A DNA stretch of 64,000 nucleotides. Source: Ottelia alismoides. Taxonomy: Eukaryota > Streptophyta > Magnoliopsida > Alismatales > Hydrocharitaceae. The stretch is from contig JAZKJV010010134.1 of assembly GCA_037367405.1 (NCBI GenBank), positions 372,001 to 436,000 of the forward strand, given 5' to 3'. The notes beneath the pieces were generated by a model. It worked only from the letters and a program-made list of their open reading frames with translations. It had not been told where the DNA came from and did no database searches. Below are positions 8,072 to 17,032 of this stretch, in pieces. Each line of letters begins with the position of its first letter. The first letter of the stretch is position 1. Both the position numbers and the translations under genes were made by a program.

Positions 8072-9059
8072 TTTGCAGACACTCTTTTGCGGCCTCGGCG
8101 ATACGTGAAACTTTGGAATGGGCTAGTTTGACGACGCATTCGCGTGCTCTCTGGCTTTCTGTTTGCAGAGCAAGTTGCATCCATACGCTCCGCAGGTCGT
8201 GATCATTGAAACGCATCAGATCATCACATTGCTTAAGACTTGTGAAGATGAGCGCTTCGTATTTTTTGGGTAGATTTCGGTCACCAAGCAAAATATCCTG
8301 ATAACACCTTTCGAAAAACAATGCAGGACCACGATCACGCTCTAGTGCGAGTTCAATTTTCCGGATCGAACGATCGATGTAGCTTGTATCATCAAGAATT
8401 TGAAAAAGAGCGACCGCACAAGCCCGCTCGAGTGGAGATCCGCTGTATTGATGTTGGATGAACTCTTTTTCAAAAGTGGCTTTAATCGCATCTACAGAAT
8501 CGGAATCGTTGGCCGGTTTTCCTAAATTCCCTAGCAGCTTAACGCCACTAAGCTGACACCAATAATCGCTATCAGTGAAAGCCGTCTTAGCAAGGGGAAT
8601 TAACCTCGGGGAGGCTTTTTCCTTGGCCAATGCCCAACTGACCAATACGCTTCGGCTGATGGTTGGGATCTCGAATGCCTTTTCAATCGCCTCAATTTGA
8701 TCAGGTGAAATCTCTATGTAGGCAACTGCGCACGCATCAGCGACTGAGCGTGTTCGGTTGGTCATACCTGCTAACAGTAGCTGTTTCGTTTCTTCCGTTT
8801 TGAAGCCTAAACGAGCGGCGTTTTCTGCGAATTGGCGAAGCGATATTCGCTTGCGTTCGACGCCAACCCGAAGCAGCTCTTCGATACCTGACGTTGCCTT
8901 AGTCAAACTGTTTAGCCACGCAGTGGTAAGACTCTCACGGTTACCATCATTAGAACCTTTCAGCATTGAACGCAAATGCGGTTCCAACACACTCATTGAA
9001 TCAGACGCCTCAACGTTTCGTAAGGCTTCTTTGATCAAGTTAAAATTCTTGCTTCCCAA
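8061..9059 (-). CDS. HEAT-like repeat protein, probably the 3' part of a split gene
   Basis: 332 residues of paired helices typical of HEAT/ARM-type scaffolds (SVLVSWALAKEKASPRLIPLAKTAF; SDYWCQLSGVKLLGNLGK). It has no signal peptide although both neighbours have one. The frame stays open upstream of its first ATG, reading GDKKIDLILRFLG just before MGSKNF, which is the natural continuation of the neighbouring protein ending at 9071 if one base is added near 9080-9090. So this is probably the C-terminal half of one secreted HEAT protein. If it is a separate gene, its start has no obvious ribosome site. Confidence 0.65.
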   Translation of the reverse strand: MGSKNFNLIKEALRNVEASDSMSVLEPHLRSMLKGSNDGNRESLTTAWLNSLTKATSGIEELLRVGVERKRISLRQFAENAARLGFKTEETKQLLLAGMTNRTRSVADACAVAYIEISPDQIEAIEKAFEIPTISRSVLVSWALAKEKASPRLIPLAKTAFTDSDYWCQLSGVKLLGNLGKPANDSDSVDAIKATFEKEFIQHQYSGSPLERACAVALFQILDDTSYIDRSIRKIELALERDRGPALFFERCYQDILLGDRNLPKKYEALIFTSLKQCDDLMRFNDHDLRSVWMQLALQTESQRARECVVKLAHSKVSRIAEAAKECLQNEQ

Positions 9060-9070
9060 GAATCGTAAAA

Positions 9071-10315
9071 TCAGATCGATTTTCTTATCGCCGACTTGTG
9101 ACCAAAAACGCGATCAAACGGCAAGGTTTCGTCGGCATTCCAGAATTCAATCAGCGAAACAAATTCGTCAACATCTTCTGTTACAAACCAATACGCTTCC
9201 AAGGCTGCGGTTGCTGAGCCAAGATATGGTCGCATGTCAGCTTTTGAATTCCCGCCCTCTTTGCTAACGCGTTCTTTCTCCGCTCGCTGTGCAAAGTAGC
9301 GTGTAAAGTCCTGCTGCATTACCACTCGAAGCGACTCCGCAACGTGTGAAGCACGCGTTCGCGCCGTTGAAAGAACTCGGCAGACTAACTTTCGCAGCGC
9401 GATATCGTCTCGCTTCAACATATCGGCGATCTTGCTTAGGTCTTCGTCCCTCGGCGGACACATATTGAATATCGCGACGTCCGCAACATCGCCGGAATAC
9501 GCTTGTGGTTCACCCGGTTCACCCACAGGATAGGCAGCCAAAATGGCTGGAATTGAAACTCGTGCATCGCTCCCCATCCGTGCCAGTGCCCAAACGGCAG
9601 CTTCGGAAACTGGTTTTACTACCAAAGCCTTCTGCAGTCCGTCGATAACCAATTGCGGGTCGGCTTGCTCCGGCAGTTTTCCAAGTTGGTCGGCTGCTCT
9701 GAACGCTACTGCGATTTCCGGGTCAGATAGAATTTGTATCATCCTTGCAACTCCCTCAGGCGATGAACCAAGTACTGCGAGGGTTGCATTGCGCACACGG
9801 GGGTCCGTATCACGGGAAAGTTCGATGGCTTTGGCAACGGGCAGCCGTTGTAGCCGTGCTAACACCTCAGTCGAACCCGCGCGAACACGTGGACTTGTCG
9901 ACTCGAGTCCTGCCAAAGCTTGCTCCGCGCCTGCCGCACCGATTTTAACAATTACGTCTACCGCTAACGATCGAGTTGCCTGTTCTGGGGCGTCCATTAA
10001 TTGCATCAAGGCACTTACTAGAGTTCGAGTATCTTGTATCTCGATGAGATTTGAGCGCGAAAGTAACTTTAGAATTCGCCAGTCCGTTGTCGGCTCACGT
10101 TTTGCCAGCAGTTCAACAAGCTTTGGCGCCATTCTCGCGATCGTTTGCGCGCTCAACCCGTCAACTCGATTCTCAAGTTCGTGCAACAACTCCTTGCGAG
10201 AGTTAGCGGCATTTGACTTTACACCTTCGTCGTCTGCCATGGCGAACATCCATGGCATTGAGAACAAGATGACCAACGATTGGTGGCAAAGCCATGAGAG
10301 CGAGGGTTTCAGCAT
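9071..10315 (-). CDS. Secreted HEAT-repeat protein, probably the 5' part of a split gene
   Basis: 414 residues. Signal peptide at about 1-28 (LSWLCHQSLVILFSMPWMFAMA). From about 30 on, repeated helical pairs of HEAT/PBS type (VDVIVKIGAAGAEQALAGLES; VRAGSTEVLARLQRLPVAKAIEL; VRNATLAVLGSSPEGVARMIQIL), a protein-protein binding scaffold fold common in planctomycete exported proteins. The last residues KSAIRKSI run off the pattern; a one-base shift would join it to the downstream frame to give about 750 residues. It is the first gene of a minus-strand set with 8061-9059 and 6848-8071. Partner unknown. Confidence 0.75.
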   Translation of the reverse strand: MLKPSLSWLCHQSLVILFSMPWMFAMADDEGVKSNAANSRKELLHELENRVDGLSAQTIARMAPKLVELLAKREPTTDWRILKLLSRSNLIEIQDTRTLVSALMQLMDAPEQATRSLAVDVIVKIGAAGAEQALAGLESTSPRVRAGSTEVLARLQRLPVAKAIELSRDTDPRVRNATLAVLGSSPEGVARMIQILSDPEIAVAFRAADQLGKLPEQADPQLVIDGLQKALVVKPVSEAAVWALARMGSDARVSIPAILAAYPVGEPGEPQAYSGDVADVAIFNMCPPRDEDLSKIADMLKRDDIALRKLVCRVLSTARTRASHVAESLRVVMQQDFTRYFAQRAEKERVSKEGGNSKADMRPYLGSATAALEAYWFVTEDVDEFVSLIEFWNADETLPFDRVFGHKSAIRKSI

Positions 10316-10405
10316 AAAATCAGCGATGGTTCCGCAATATGGCTAGTGGTTCGTCTAACTTCAATTTTGGGATTGAGTCTGCGCGCTGTGAACCGGACTC
10401 CCCCT

Positions 10406-10519
10406 CTCCTCATTTGTTGATCAGTTTTTGTTTTGTGTTTTAACTTACCAGAAATCTTGTAGGCAGTTTTGCTATAAGGCTAAATCACCTTCGTCAAAAA
10501 CTGATCAACAAATGAGGAG
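10406..10519. repeat. Perfect 25-bp inverted repeat, 64-bp loop
   Basis: 10406-10430 (starting CTCCTCATTTGTTGATCAG) and 10495-10519 are exact complements. The outer bases CCCCTCT / GGAGGGG extend the pairing with one slip. Part of the 531-bp element; no gene function seen. Confidence 0.85.
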
Positions 10520-10714
10520 GGGAGGAGGAGGAGTTCGTGAGACTTTATGCATCCAAGCAACTTGCTAGAACTCGACGTAGGTTGCTCGATCAGTCTCTGC
10601 AAGTTCCGATATAACCTCAACTTTTCGTTGTTACTCACGAACCCTAATTCACATGAACGGAACACATCGAATTGAACTCTGGCGCCAAGTCAAACGCGTG
10701 CTCCTCACCCCCCA

Positions 10715-10809
10715 TCCCCCTCTCCTCAAACATTTTGTTTTGATTTTCTGAGTCTATTCGCGGCTTCAATCACCAGCGAATCAAAACAAAATAATTGAGG
10801 AGAGGGGGA
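10715..10809. repeat. Second long stem-loop inside the 531-bp element
   Basis: TCCCCCTCTCCTCAA at 10715-10729 pairs exactly with 10795-10809, and the inner ATTTTGTTTTGATT / AATCAAAACAAAAT extends the stem to about 30 bases with a slip. The pyrimidine-rich outer arm resembles that of the first stem-loop (CCCCTCTCCTCA), so the two may be diverged copies. Confidence 0.75.
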
Positions 10810-10877
10810 GCCCGGTACGCGGTGCGCTTTGTCATTCAGACTCAAATCCAAAATCAATGTTAGACGAACCACTAGAT

Positions 10878-11972
10878 CTAGATCTCGACGTGGGTCACGC
10901 CGCGCACTTCATCGAAATGACCAATTTTTAGCACGACGCCCTTGGAACCAGGCATCTCTGCGACAAAGGCTGGATCGCAAACCATCAGGGGAGGCGCCAC
11001 TGTAAGGGCCGTGGCGAGAGAGAACCCCGCCGGAACTAGGTAGGATATGCCTAACGATAAAGCGACGAACCATGGGATGCTTTCGACCGCTAACATCTTA
11101 AGTCGGTCGCGCTGGGCCTGCGACAGATCGCGTTCAATCGCGTATTGCTCAATCACATCGTCACGATCAAGCGGATTGGTAAGCGCGAGCATGTCATCAA
11201 AAGTGCACCCATCGGTTCGAAGGCGGCGATGCGCATTGGCCGCCCGCAATGCAATCTTGCGGCGCTTGAATTCCAATTGGGCTTGATAAGCGTCAAGGGC
11301 CCTCTGCCTTCTTTTCTTGATGTCCAACCATATCTTTCGCGGTATGCTCAATCCAAGGTCTACAGCACCCGAAAGCGCTTGCATCGGCCGATGACGCATG
11401 TACAAACGTCGATACTCTTTGAAGACTTGACGCTGGATCATTGCAATCGCAGCATCAATGCTTTCCCGAGTTGTGAAAATCAGATCATCGCCGACTTCAA
11501 CACACAACGGTTTCAGGTAATAGACCTTCACACCTTTCTGCTTGCCAGGCCCCTCTAAAAACTCTTCCAATCGCGTCTTCACGCAATTCGGAATGGGATC
11601 GGTGATTTCGTCAAAACGATCTTGCTCTGTGATGCTTACAAATAGTTTTCCCTTGGGCAATCGGATCGAGGCTTTGCAAAGATCAATTTCACGCACCTGT
11701 TGAAATAGAGCTCTGTGTTCCTCTAAGACACCAGCCCAACATTCGGCCTTTGAAGTCATGCATCCATACTGATTGACCATATCAGCAGCAAATTCCTTGC
11801 TACAGTCCTTAGGCGGGACCCAGATCGAATCACTGGTCCATCTACCGAATGGCTCAAGTTCCTGTGCCAGCGTAAAGGGCTTTGCCGTTTCGGTCCTCAC
11901 TTTAGAAGGCGTGATACGCTTTCGTAAAGTTGATGACTGGGGTGCCGATGTAGTTTGATGATTAGTGTTCAT
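10878..11972 (-). CDS. Hypothetical protein with C-terminal membrane segment
   Basis: 364 residues, no family recognised. N-terminal 30 residues are Ser/Thr/Lys-rich and likely disordered; about 35-190 looks globular (WTSDSIWVPPKDCSKEFAADMV; KVYYLKPLCVEVGDDLIFTTRE); about 215-290 is a strongly charged helical region (KIWLDIKKRRQRALDAYQAQLEFKRRK read in part), likely coiled coil; about 295-325 is hydrophobic (IPWFVALSLGISYLVPAGFSLATALTV), probably a membrane segment. No signal peptide. It stands alone on the minus strand; the mobile element lies 3 bases past its stop and a REP-like array is upstream. Function cannot be assigned. Confidence 0.65.
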   Translation of the reverse strand: MNTNHQTTSAPQSSTLRKRITPSKVRTETAKPFTLAQELEPFGRWTSDSIWVPPKDCSKEFAADMVNQYGCMTSKAECWAGVLEEHRALFQQVREIDLCKASIRLPKGKLFVSITEQDRFDEITDPIPNCVKTRLEEFLEGPGKQKGVKVYYLKPLCVEVGDDLIFTTRESIDAAIAMIQRQVFKEYRRLYMRHRPMQALSGAVDLGLSIPRKIWLDIKKRRQRALDAYQAQLEFKRRKIALRAANAHRRLRTDGCTFDDMLALTNPLDRDDVIEQYAIERDLSQAQRDRLKMLAVESIPWFVALSLGISYLVPAGFSLATALTVAPPLMVCDPAFVAEMPGSKGVVLKIGHFDEVRGVTHVEI

Positions 11973-12089
11973 CCGATACTCCCGCGTGAAAAGAACTCAG
12001 AACGAAGGGAAGAGAAGTCACACGGGATTTCATTGTAGGAGATTTTGAGTAGGAAAAATACAAGTTTCTGGAAAGTTCTTTTTGGTGGG

Positions 12090-12207
12090 TCGCGTCGGCG
12101 GAGCGACGCGGCACACTTGAATGCAAAAGATCAATCGCGTCGACGGAGCGACGCGGCACACTTGAATGCAAAAGATCAATCGCGTCGGCGGAGCGACGCG
12201 GCACACT
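12090..12207 (-). repeat. Tandem 45-bp REP-like array, three units
   Basis: The unit TCGCGTCGRCGGAGCGACGC + GGCACACTTG + AATGCAAAAGATCAA (45 bases, given in three parts) starts at 12090, 12135 and 12180; the third is cut after GGCACACT where the acs stop codon begins at 12208. The hairpin core is GCGTCG/CGACGC. The inter-hairpin sequence is identical between units, so this is a tandem repeat and not a CRISPR array. Confidence 0.9.
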
Positions 12208-14169
12208 TTAGCTCTCTTCGTCACCGCGGAGTTTGGCAAGTATGGAGTAGTCCTCTAAGGTTGAGGTGTCGCCAACTTGCTCTTTGCCAGCCGCGATATC
12301 TCGTAGTAAGCGACGCATGATCTTGCCACTGCGGGTCTTCGGAAGGATTGCCGTAAAGTGAATGTCGTCGGGTTGTGCCAAAGCGCCAATCTCCTTACGG
12401 ACGTGCATTTTCAGAGCTTTTCGAACTTCTTCGTTGGGCTCGCCAGTTCGCAAAGTTACAAAAGCAGAGATGGCTTGACCCTTGATCTCATCCGGCTTGC
12501 CAACAACAGCGGCTTCAGCCACAGCAGGATGGGAAACCAAGGCACTTTCGACTTCGATCGTACTCAATCGGTGTCCAGACACATTGATCACATCGTCGAT
12601 ACGCCCCATGATCCAATAATAACCATCGGGATCACATCGAGCATTATCGCCAGTCAAATACATGCCCGGCACTTTCGTCCAGTATTGCTCCTGATAGCGA
12701 GCTTCGTCTCCCCAAATTCCTCGCAGCATGCCCGGCCATGGGTGATCGATGCATAACATGCCGCCGCGACCTTGAGGGACATCGTTCCCTTTCTCGTCAA
12801 CGATCCGAGGGCGAACACCAGGTAATGGTTTGGTGCAACTACCCGGCTTGGTTGCGATCGCACCCGGCAGTGGACTCATCATGATGCCACCAGTTTCAGT
12901 TTGCCACCAGGTATCAACGATAGGGCAACGGCCAGCGCCGATCTTGTTGTGGTACCACATCCAGGCCTCGGGGTTGATGCCTTCGCCAACGCTGCCCAGC
13001 AAACGCAGGCTGCTAATGTCGTGTTTGTCAACGTGATGATCGCCCCATTTGATGAATGCACGAATAGCAGTGGGCGCCGTGTACAAGATGGTCACTTTGT
13101 ATTTCTCTATCAGCGCCCAAAAGCGGTCTTCCTCTGGCCAGTTTGGAGCTCCTTCGTACATCAGCACTGTTGCCCCCGCAGACAGTGGTCCATATACAAC
13201 ATAACTGTGCCCCGTGATCCAACCGCAATCCGCAGTACACCAGAAGATATCTTCCGCGCGATGATCAAAGACCCATTGGAACGTTCGCTTGGCGTACAAG
13301 TTATACCCAGCTGTTGTGTGGCGAATGCCCTTGGGCTTTCCAGTCGAACCGCTCGTATAAAGAATAAACAGCGGTGCTTCACTATCGAGTAGCTCGGCCG
13401 GACAATCGGCACTGGCCTTTGCAACCAAATCATGCCACCAGAAATCTCTTCCGGATTGCATGTTGATTTCATTGCCAGCTCGCTTGAGCACGATGCACTT
13501 TTCAATCGTTGGGCTTTTCGCAAGTGCTTCATCCACGGTGCTCTTGAGTGGCAAAACTTTTCCGCGTCGATACGAGCCATCACTCGTTAGTTGAATCTTG
13601 GCTTTCGCATCATTGTTGCGGTCAGCGATTGCTTCTGCCGAGAAACCAGCGAAGATGACTGAGTGAACGGCTCCGATTCGAGCACAAGCCAGCATGGCGA
13701 TGGCCAACTCGGGAGTCATAGGCATGTAGATGCTAACCACATCACCAGCTTTAACCCCGATCGATTTCAGCGCGTTGGCAAATTTGCAGACTTCGGCGTG
13801 CAATTGCCGATAAGTTAAGGTGAGTGAATCGCCGGGTTCGCCTTCCCAGAGAATAGCAATCCGATCGCCATGGCCAGCATCGATTTGAGCGTCCAAGCAG
13901 TTGTAACTGGCGTTCGTCTTTCCGCCGACGAACCATTTTGCGAAGGGCTCCTTCCATTCCAGCGTTGTGTGGAATGGTTGGAACCAATGAAGATTTTCAC
14001 GCGCTTCGTTAGCCCAGAATCCTTCGATGTCTTGATTGGCTTTCGCGTAGACTGCTTCGTATTCAGATTGGCTTTTGATGCGTGCGCGGCTAGAGAATTC
14101 TGGGCTTGGCTTGAACAGTCGCTGTTCGACCATTACCGAGTCCATGTGACTTTCATGATTATCGCTCAT
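12208..14169 (-). CDS. acs: Acetyl-CoA synthetase (AMP-forming)
   Basis: 653 residues, the standard length for Acs. It activates acetate with ATP to acetyl-AMP and then acetyl-CoA in the cytoplasm. Seen: N-terminal ACAS domain (YDRYLEQ-like start [16 protein letters not shown]), the AMP-binding loop [11 protein letters not shown] at about 275, WWQTETGG around 420, the [13 protein letters not shown] hinge motif, and [11 protein letters not shown] at the C-terminus with K616, the lysine that is acetylated for control in known Acs enzymes. ATG 14169 has AGGTAGG upstream. It is transcribed alone. The stop codon touches a REP-like array. A broken tail of a related gene sits at 2694-2796. Propionyl-CoA synthetase is less likely given the length and WWQTE context. 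Confidence 0.95.
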   Translation of the reverse strand: MSDNHESHMDSVMVEQRLFKPSPEFSSRARIKSQSEYEAVYAKANQDIEGFWANEARENLHWFQPFHTTLEWKEPFAKWFVGGKTNASYNCLDAQIDAGHGDRIAILWEGEPGDSLTLTYRQLHAEVCKFANALKSIGVKAGDVVSIYMPMTPELAIAMLACARIGAVHSVIFAGFSAEAIADRNNDAKAKIQLTSDGSYRRGKVLPLKSTVDEALAKSPTIEKCIVLKRAGNEINMQSGRDFWWHDLVAKASADCPAELLDSEAPLFILYTSGSTGKPKGIRHTTAGYNLYAKRTFQWVFDHRAEDIFWCTADCGWITGHSYVVYGPLSAGATVLMYEGAPNWPEEDRFWALIEKYKVTILYTAPTAIRAFIKWGDHHVDKHDISSLRLLGSVGEGINPEAWMWYHNKIGAGRCPIVDTWWQTETGGIMMSPLPGAIATKPGSCTKPLPGVRPRIVDEKGNDVPQGRGGMLCIDHPWPGMLRGIWGDEARYQEQYWTKVPGMYLTGDNARCDPDGYYWIMGRIDDVINVSGHRLSTIEVESALVSHPAVAEAAVVGKPDEIKGQAISAFVTLRTGEPNEEVRKALKMHVRKEIGALAQPDDIHFTAILPKTRSGKIMRRLLRDIAAGKEQVGDTSTLEDYSILAKLRGDEES

Positions 14170-14464
14170 TGGCGCCTACCTTTCAGCTATCTACCGATTT
14201 GAATTCAAACTTGTGGGGTGAAAACGGGATTCGTCCAGTTTTCACGTTCCGTTTGGGGTGCATCTCATAGAGGCGTACAGTATATTCTCTCGCGTGATTT
14301 AATGAACAGTAGGTTACACCAGTTATTGTGCCCAGTCGAACCTATTCTCCAGAGTATTGAGCTTTGCACTTCGACGTCACTCGTGGTTCGTCCATGACCA
14401 GTCGACCAACGAGTCGCATCCGGCAGATGCGACCCACCGAAACCCATAGCGATAACGTAGTAAG

Positions 14465-15964
14465 ATGGTAGACGGAATTTCGAAACAACTTGACTTAACC
14501 CAACCAAGGCGTTCGTTTGTTTGCAGCTTACTTTGGCTACTTCCCATGTGGCTTGCTGTAACAGGGCAAAGTAGTTGTCTGGCCGAACAACCAGCGCGGG
14601 AACGACCAAGCATCGTCTTCTTCCTAGCGGACAATTGGCGTTGGCCTCATGCATCCATTTTTGGCGATTCGATGGCGTCCACGCCCACTTTTGATCGTAT
14701 CGCCCGCGAAGGCATTTTGTTCAATTTCGCGTTCAATCCTGTTCCATCTTGTTCTCCAACTCGGGCATGTATCTTGACCGGAAAGGTCGCTCATCAGTTG
14801 GGGGAACGAGCGAGCCTTTGGAGTTCTTTTGCCAAAGATACTCCAGTCATTACAGACCTTTTGCGCGACGCTGGCTATGAAGTCGGTTACAGCGGCAAGG
14901 GATGGGCGCCAGGTAATTTTGATGTTTCGGGATGGAGTGAAAACCCAGTCGGCAAGAAGTACGACAGTTTTCAAACCTTTATTGCCAAACGAGATCCGCG
15001 CAAGCCATTTTTCTTTTGGATTGGCAATACAGACACGGCAACCAAAGGCGGAAAGCATCCGTTCCTCACCGAGGCGGAGAAATCTTGGAAAGTATCCGAC
15101 GTTAAGGTCCCGCCAGAGTTACCAGATTGTGAAGAAGTCCGCCGCGACATTCTCAACTATTACGGCGGAATCCATAGCATGGAGCGAGAAGCGGCCGCGA
15201 TGATGCGTACACTTGAACAGTCAAAGTTACTGGATCAAACCGCGATCATCTACGCTTCCGACAATGGTTGGCAAATGCCTCGTGGATTGGCAAATTGCTA
15301 TGACTCTGGATCCCGCGTCCCGTTGGCGATTCGTTGGGCCGGTAAGATTCGTGCTGGCCAGCGGTCTGATGCGATGATCAACATAGGTGAGCTTGGTCCA
15401 ACGTTCCTCGCAATGGCAAACATTGACCTGCCATCTGAAATGACTCTGAACAGTCTACTTCCGTTATGCGTGGGTGAAGAAGGCCCCGCCAAACGTGATG
15501 CCATTTTCATCGAACGTGAACGGCATGCCAATGTTCGCAAAGGCGACTTAAGTTATCCGATGCGGGCGGTTCGAACGCGCGAGTTTCTCTATGTCCGAAA
15601 CTTGCGGCCAGATCGTTGGCCCGCCGGTGACCCTGATGTGTTCTTCTTGCACGAGCGACCTTACGGCGACGTAGATACAACGCATGTCAAAGACTATTTG
15701 CTCAAGAATTACCAGAATCCAATGCTAAAGACATTTGTTAGCTCGATTTTTGAGCGACGACCACGAGAAGAGCTTTATGATTTGCGAAGTGATCCCGCTC
15801 AATTGAAAAATGTCGCTTCTAATCAAGTCTATAAGAAGGAGCTAGCCAGTCTTCGTGCGAGGTTGGACGATTGGATGAAGTCCACAGATGACCCGAGGGT
15901 TGATCCAGCTTACGATCAGTGGGATCACTTTCCCTACTATGGAAAAGCTCCTAAGGCAAACTAG
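14465..15964 (+). CDS. Secreted sulfatase (formylglycine type)
   Basis: 499 residues; hydrophobic signal segment about 17-40. The sulfatase signature C-x-P-x-R is present as C96-S-P-T-R100, whose Cys would be converted to formylglycine by a maturase not seen here. The first metal-binding pair, usually DD, reads D56-N57 (LADNW), and the second metal motif reads ASDNG around residue 265. The C-terminal part has EELYDLRSDP, the usual sulfatase ending motif. It removes sulfate esters from an unknown substrate, probably algal or other polysaccharide, in the periplasm. Divergent from acs with about 295 bases between; no polysaccharide lyase or glycosidase neighbours, so no locus context for the substrate. 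Confidence 0.92.
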   Translation: MVDGISKQLDLTQPRRSFVCSLLWLLPMWLAVTGQSSCLAEQPARERPSIVFFLADNWRWPHASIFGDSMASTPTFDRIAREGILFNFAFNPVPSCSPTRACILTGKVAHQLGERASLWSSFAKDTPVITDLLRDAGYEVGYSGKGWAPGNFDVSGWSENPVGKKYDSFQTFIAKRDPRKPFFFWIGNTDTATKGGKHPFLTEAEKSWKVSDVKVPPELPDCEEVRRDILNYYGGIHSMEREAAAMMRTLEQSKLLDQTAIIYASDNGWQMPRGLANCYDSGSRVPLAIRWAGKIRAGQRSDAMINIGELGPTFLAMANIDLPSEMTLNSLLPLCVGEEGPAKRDAIFIERERHANVRKGDLSYPMRAVRTREFLYVRNLRPDRWPAGDPDVFFLHERPYGDVDTTHVKDYLLKNYQNPMLKTFVSSIFERRPREELYDLRSDPAQLKNVASNQVYKKELASLRARLDDWMKSTDDPRVDPAYDQWDHFPYYGKAPKAN

Positions 15965-16078
15965 TAGGCTTCTGAAAAGTCGACTCACAAAATAGTGTGG
16001 AGGAATACTAGCCGGAAGCGTAAGTTTTGATGTTGCACTCTTCGGTTATTGTGTTCAAAGTTAGATTGTGACGAATCG

Positions 16079-16804
16079 CTAGTCGCGTCTAGTTGCTTGC
16101 AGATAGCGGAAGATATAGTACGCCAAATAGAGAACCGCTTGAAGCGTTGCGGCGACGTAGGTCAATGCAGCGGCATTCAAAACGCGACTGACATAATGCA
16201 GATCTGGGCCGGATACGATTCCAAGATTCACTAACTGTGTTTTGGCTCTGGCACTTGCGTCAAACTCGACTGGTAAATTCACCAGTTGAAATGCAACGGT
16301 TGCACCGAAAGCCACAATGCCAGCCAGAAACACCCACTGGCCGAGAAAAGCTGCGTTACTGAATAGCATGGCCATCCCGATCATCAGCAGGATAGTACCA
16401 AAGCTGCTGCCAAAATTGGCCGCAGGGACGGCAAAGTTACGAATAACCAGAGGTGCATATCGTCTTGCGTCTTGAATCGCATGACCAGCTTCGTGTGCAG
16501 CAATACCCACCGAGGCCATCGAGTATCCGGAATAGACCTCCGGACTCAATCGCAGGACTCGGGCCTGTGGGTCGTAATGATCTGACAAATGACCCTGGAC
16601 CTGCTCGATATCGACATCGTGTAATCCATTGGCGTCAAGGATCTGTCGTGCTGCGTCAAATCCACTAGTCGATGCACGCACGCGGCTCATCTGCTCGTAC
16701 GCCGATTGCACCATCCACTGAGCTATTGCCGCCAAGATCAATGCTGGGGAAATGAACAGCAATAACATAAAGTCCATGCCGAAACCAAATCCAAATCCAG
16801 GCAT
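16079..16804 (-). CDS. Membrane zinc metallopeptidase, YugP family
   Basis: 241 residues. The zinc motif H-E-x-x-H is present as HEAGH in IAAHEAGHAIQDARRYAPL (about residue 102). Membrane segments flank it: about 12-30 (LLLFISPALILAAIAQWMV), and after the motif about 128-185 (two segments, FGTILLMIGMAMLFSNAAF and WVFLAGIVAFGATVAFQLV), plus one near the C-terminus. The C-terminal VEFDASARAK is typical of the family. ATG 16804 has GGAGG upstream. The family is widespread, with an unclear role in membrane protein turnover. Single gene. Confidence 0.92.
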   Translation of the reverse strand: MPGFGFGFGMDFMLLLFISPALILAAIAQWMVQSAYEQMSRVRASTSGFDAARQILDANGLHDVDIEQVQGHLSDHYDPQARVLRLSPEVYSGYSMASVGIAAHEAGHAIQDARRYAPLVIRNFAVPAANFGSSFGTILLMIGMAMLFSNAAFLGQWVFLAGIVAFGATVAFQLVNLPVEFDASARAKTQLVNLGIVSGPDLHYVSRVLNAAALTYVAATLQAVLYLAYYIFRYLQATRRD

Positions 16805-16947
16805 TGGTATCCTCCAGTTTTATTTAAGGTTCGAACGATAAAACTCAACCATTGGGAACGTGACGCTTTTTCGAGTTGTTTCTAACAGCTCTAAAAAAAA
16901 CGCACGACATCCTTTGGCAGAGTCGCGCAATAGCGGTGAGGGTTGCA

Positions 16948-16978
16948 GCGCTCGCCGATTTCGGAGAAATCGGCCTAC
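16948..16978. repeat. CCGATTTC hairpin repeat
   Basis: GCTCGCCGATTTCGGAGAAA-TCGGCCTAC forms the hairpin CCGATTTC/GAAATCGG. The same unit occurs at 19196, 19525-19600 and 43256, with a degraded form at 30601. It sits between the lactonase-like gene's 3' end and yugP. Confidence 0.85.
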
Positions 16979-17032
16979 GTCAGCTTGACAGCTTCACCGT
17001 ACGATAACTCACTGGTGCAAACTGAATGCCAA

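Larger units (their letters stand above)
10344..10874. mobile_element. TAGTG-ended inverted-repeat element, 531 bp
   Basis: The ends TAGTGGTTCGTCTAAC (from 10344) and GTTAGACGAACCACTA (to 10874) are inverted copies, and the match continues imperfectly for about 36 bases (ATTTTGG...GAGTCTG). Ends of the same type occur at 39090, 53779, 30895 and 60999. The terminal TA could be a TA target duplication, as produced by IS630/Tc1-mariner-type transposases (inference). It contains two large internal stem-loops and no convincing gene. Its right end lies 3 bases before the stop codon of the next gene. It accounts for the whole 10316-10877 gap. Confidence 0.75.

Noticed and set aside
8758..9267. 169-residue plus-strand frame opposite the HEAT genes
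   Set aside because: Shadow of the minus-strand HEAT coding frames.
10480..10665. 61-residue minus-strand frame in the 531-bp element
   Set aside because: It overlaps the arm of a perfect stem-loop and has no coding features or transposase motif.
12090..12207. Possible CRISPR array (regular repeats with intervals)
   Set aside because: The intervals between hairpin units are identical in sequence, so this is a plain 45-bp tandem repeat; no cas gene is in the window.
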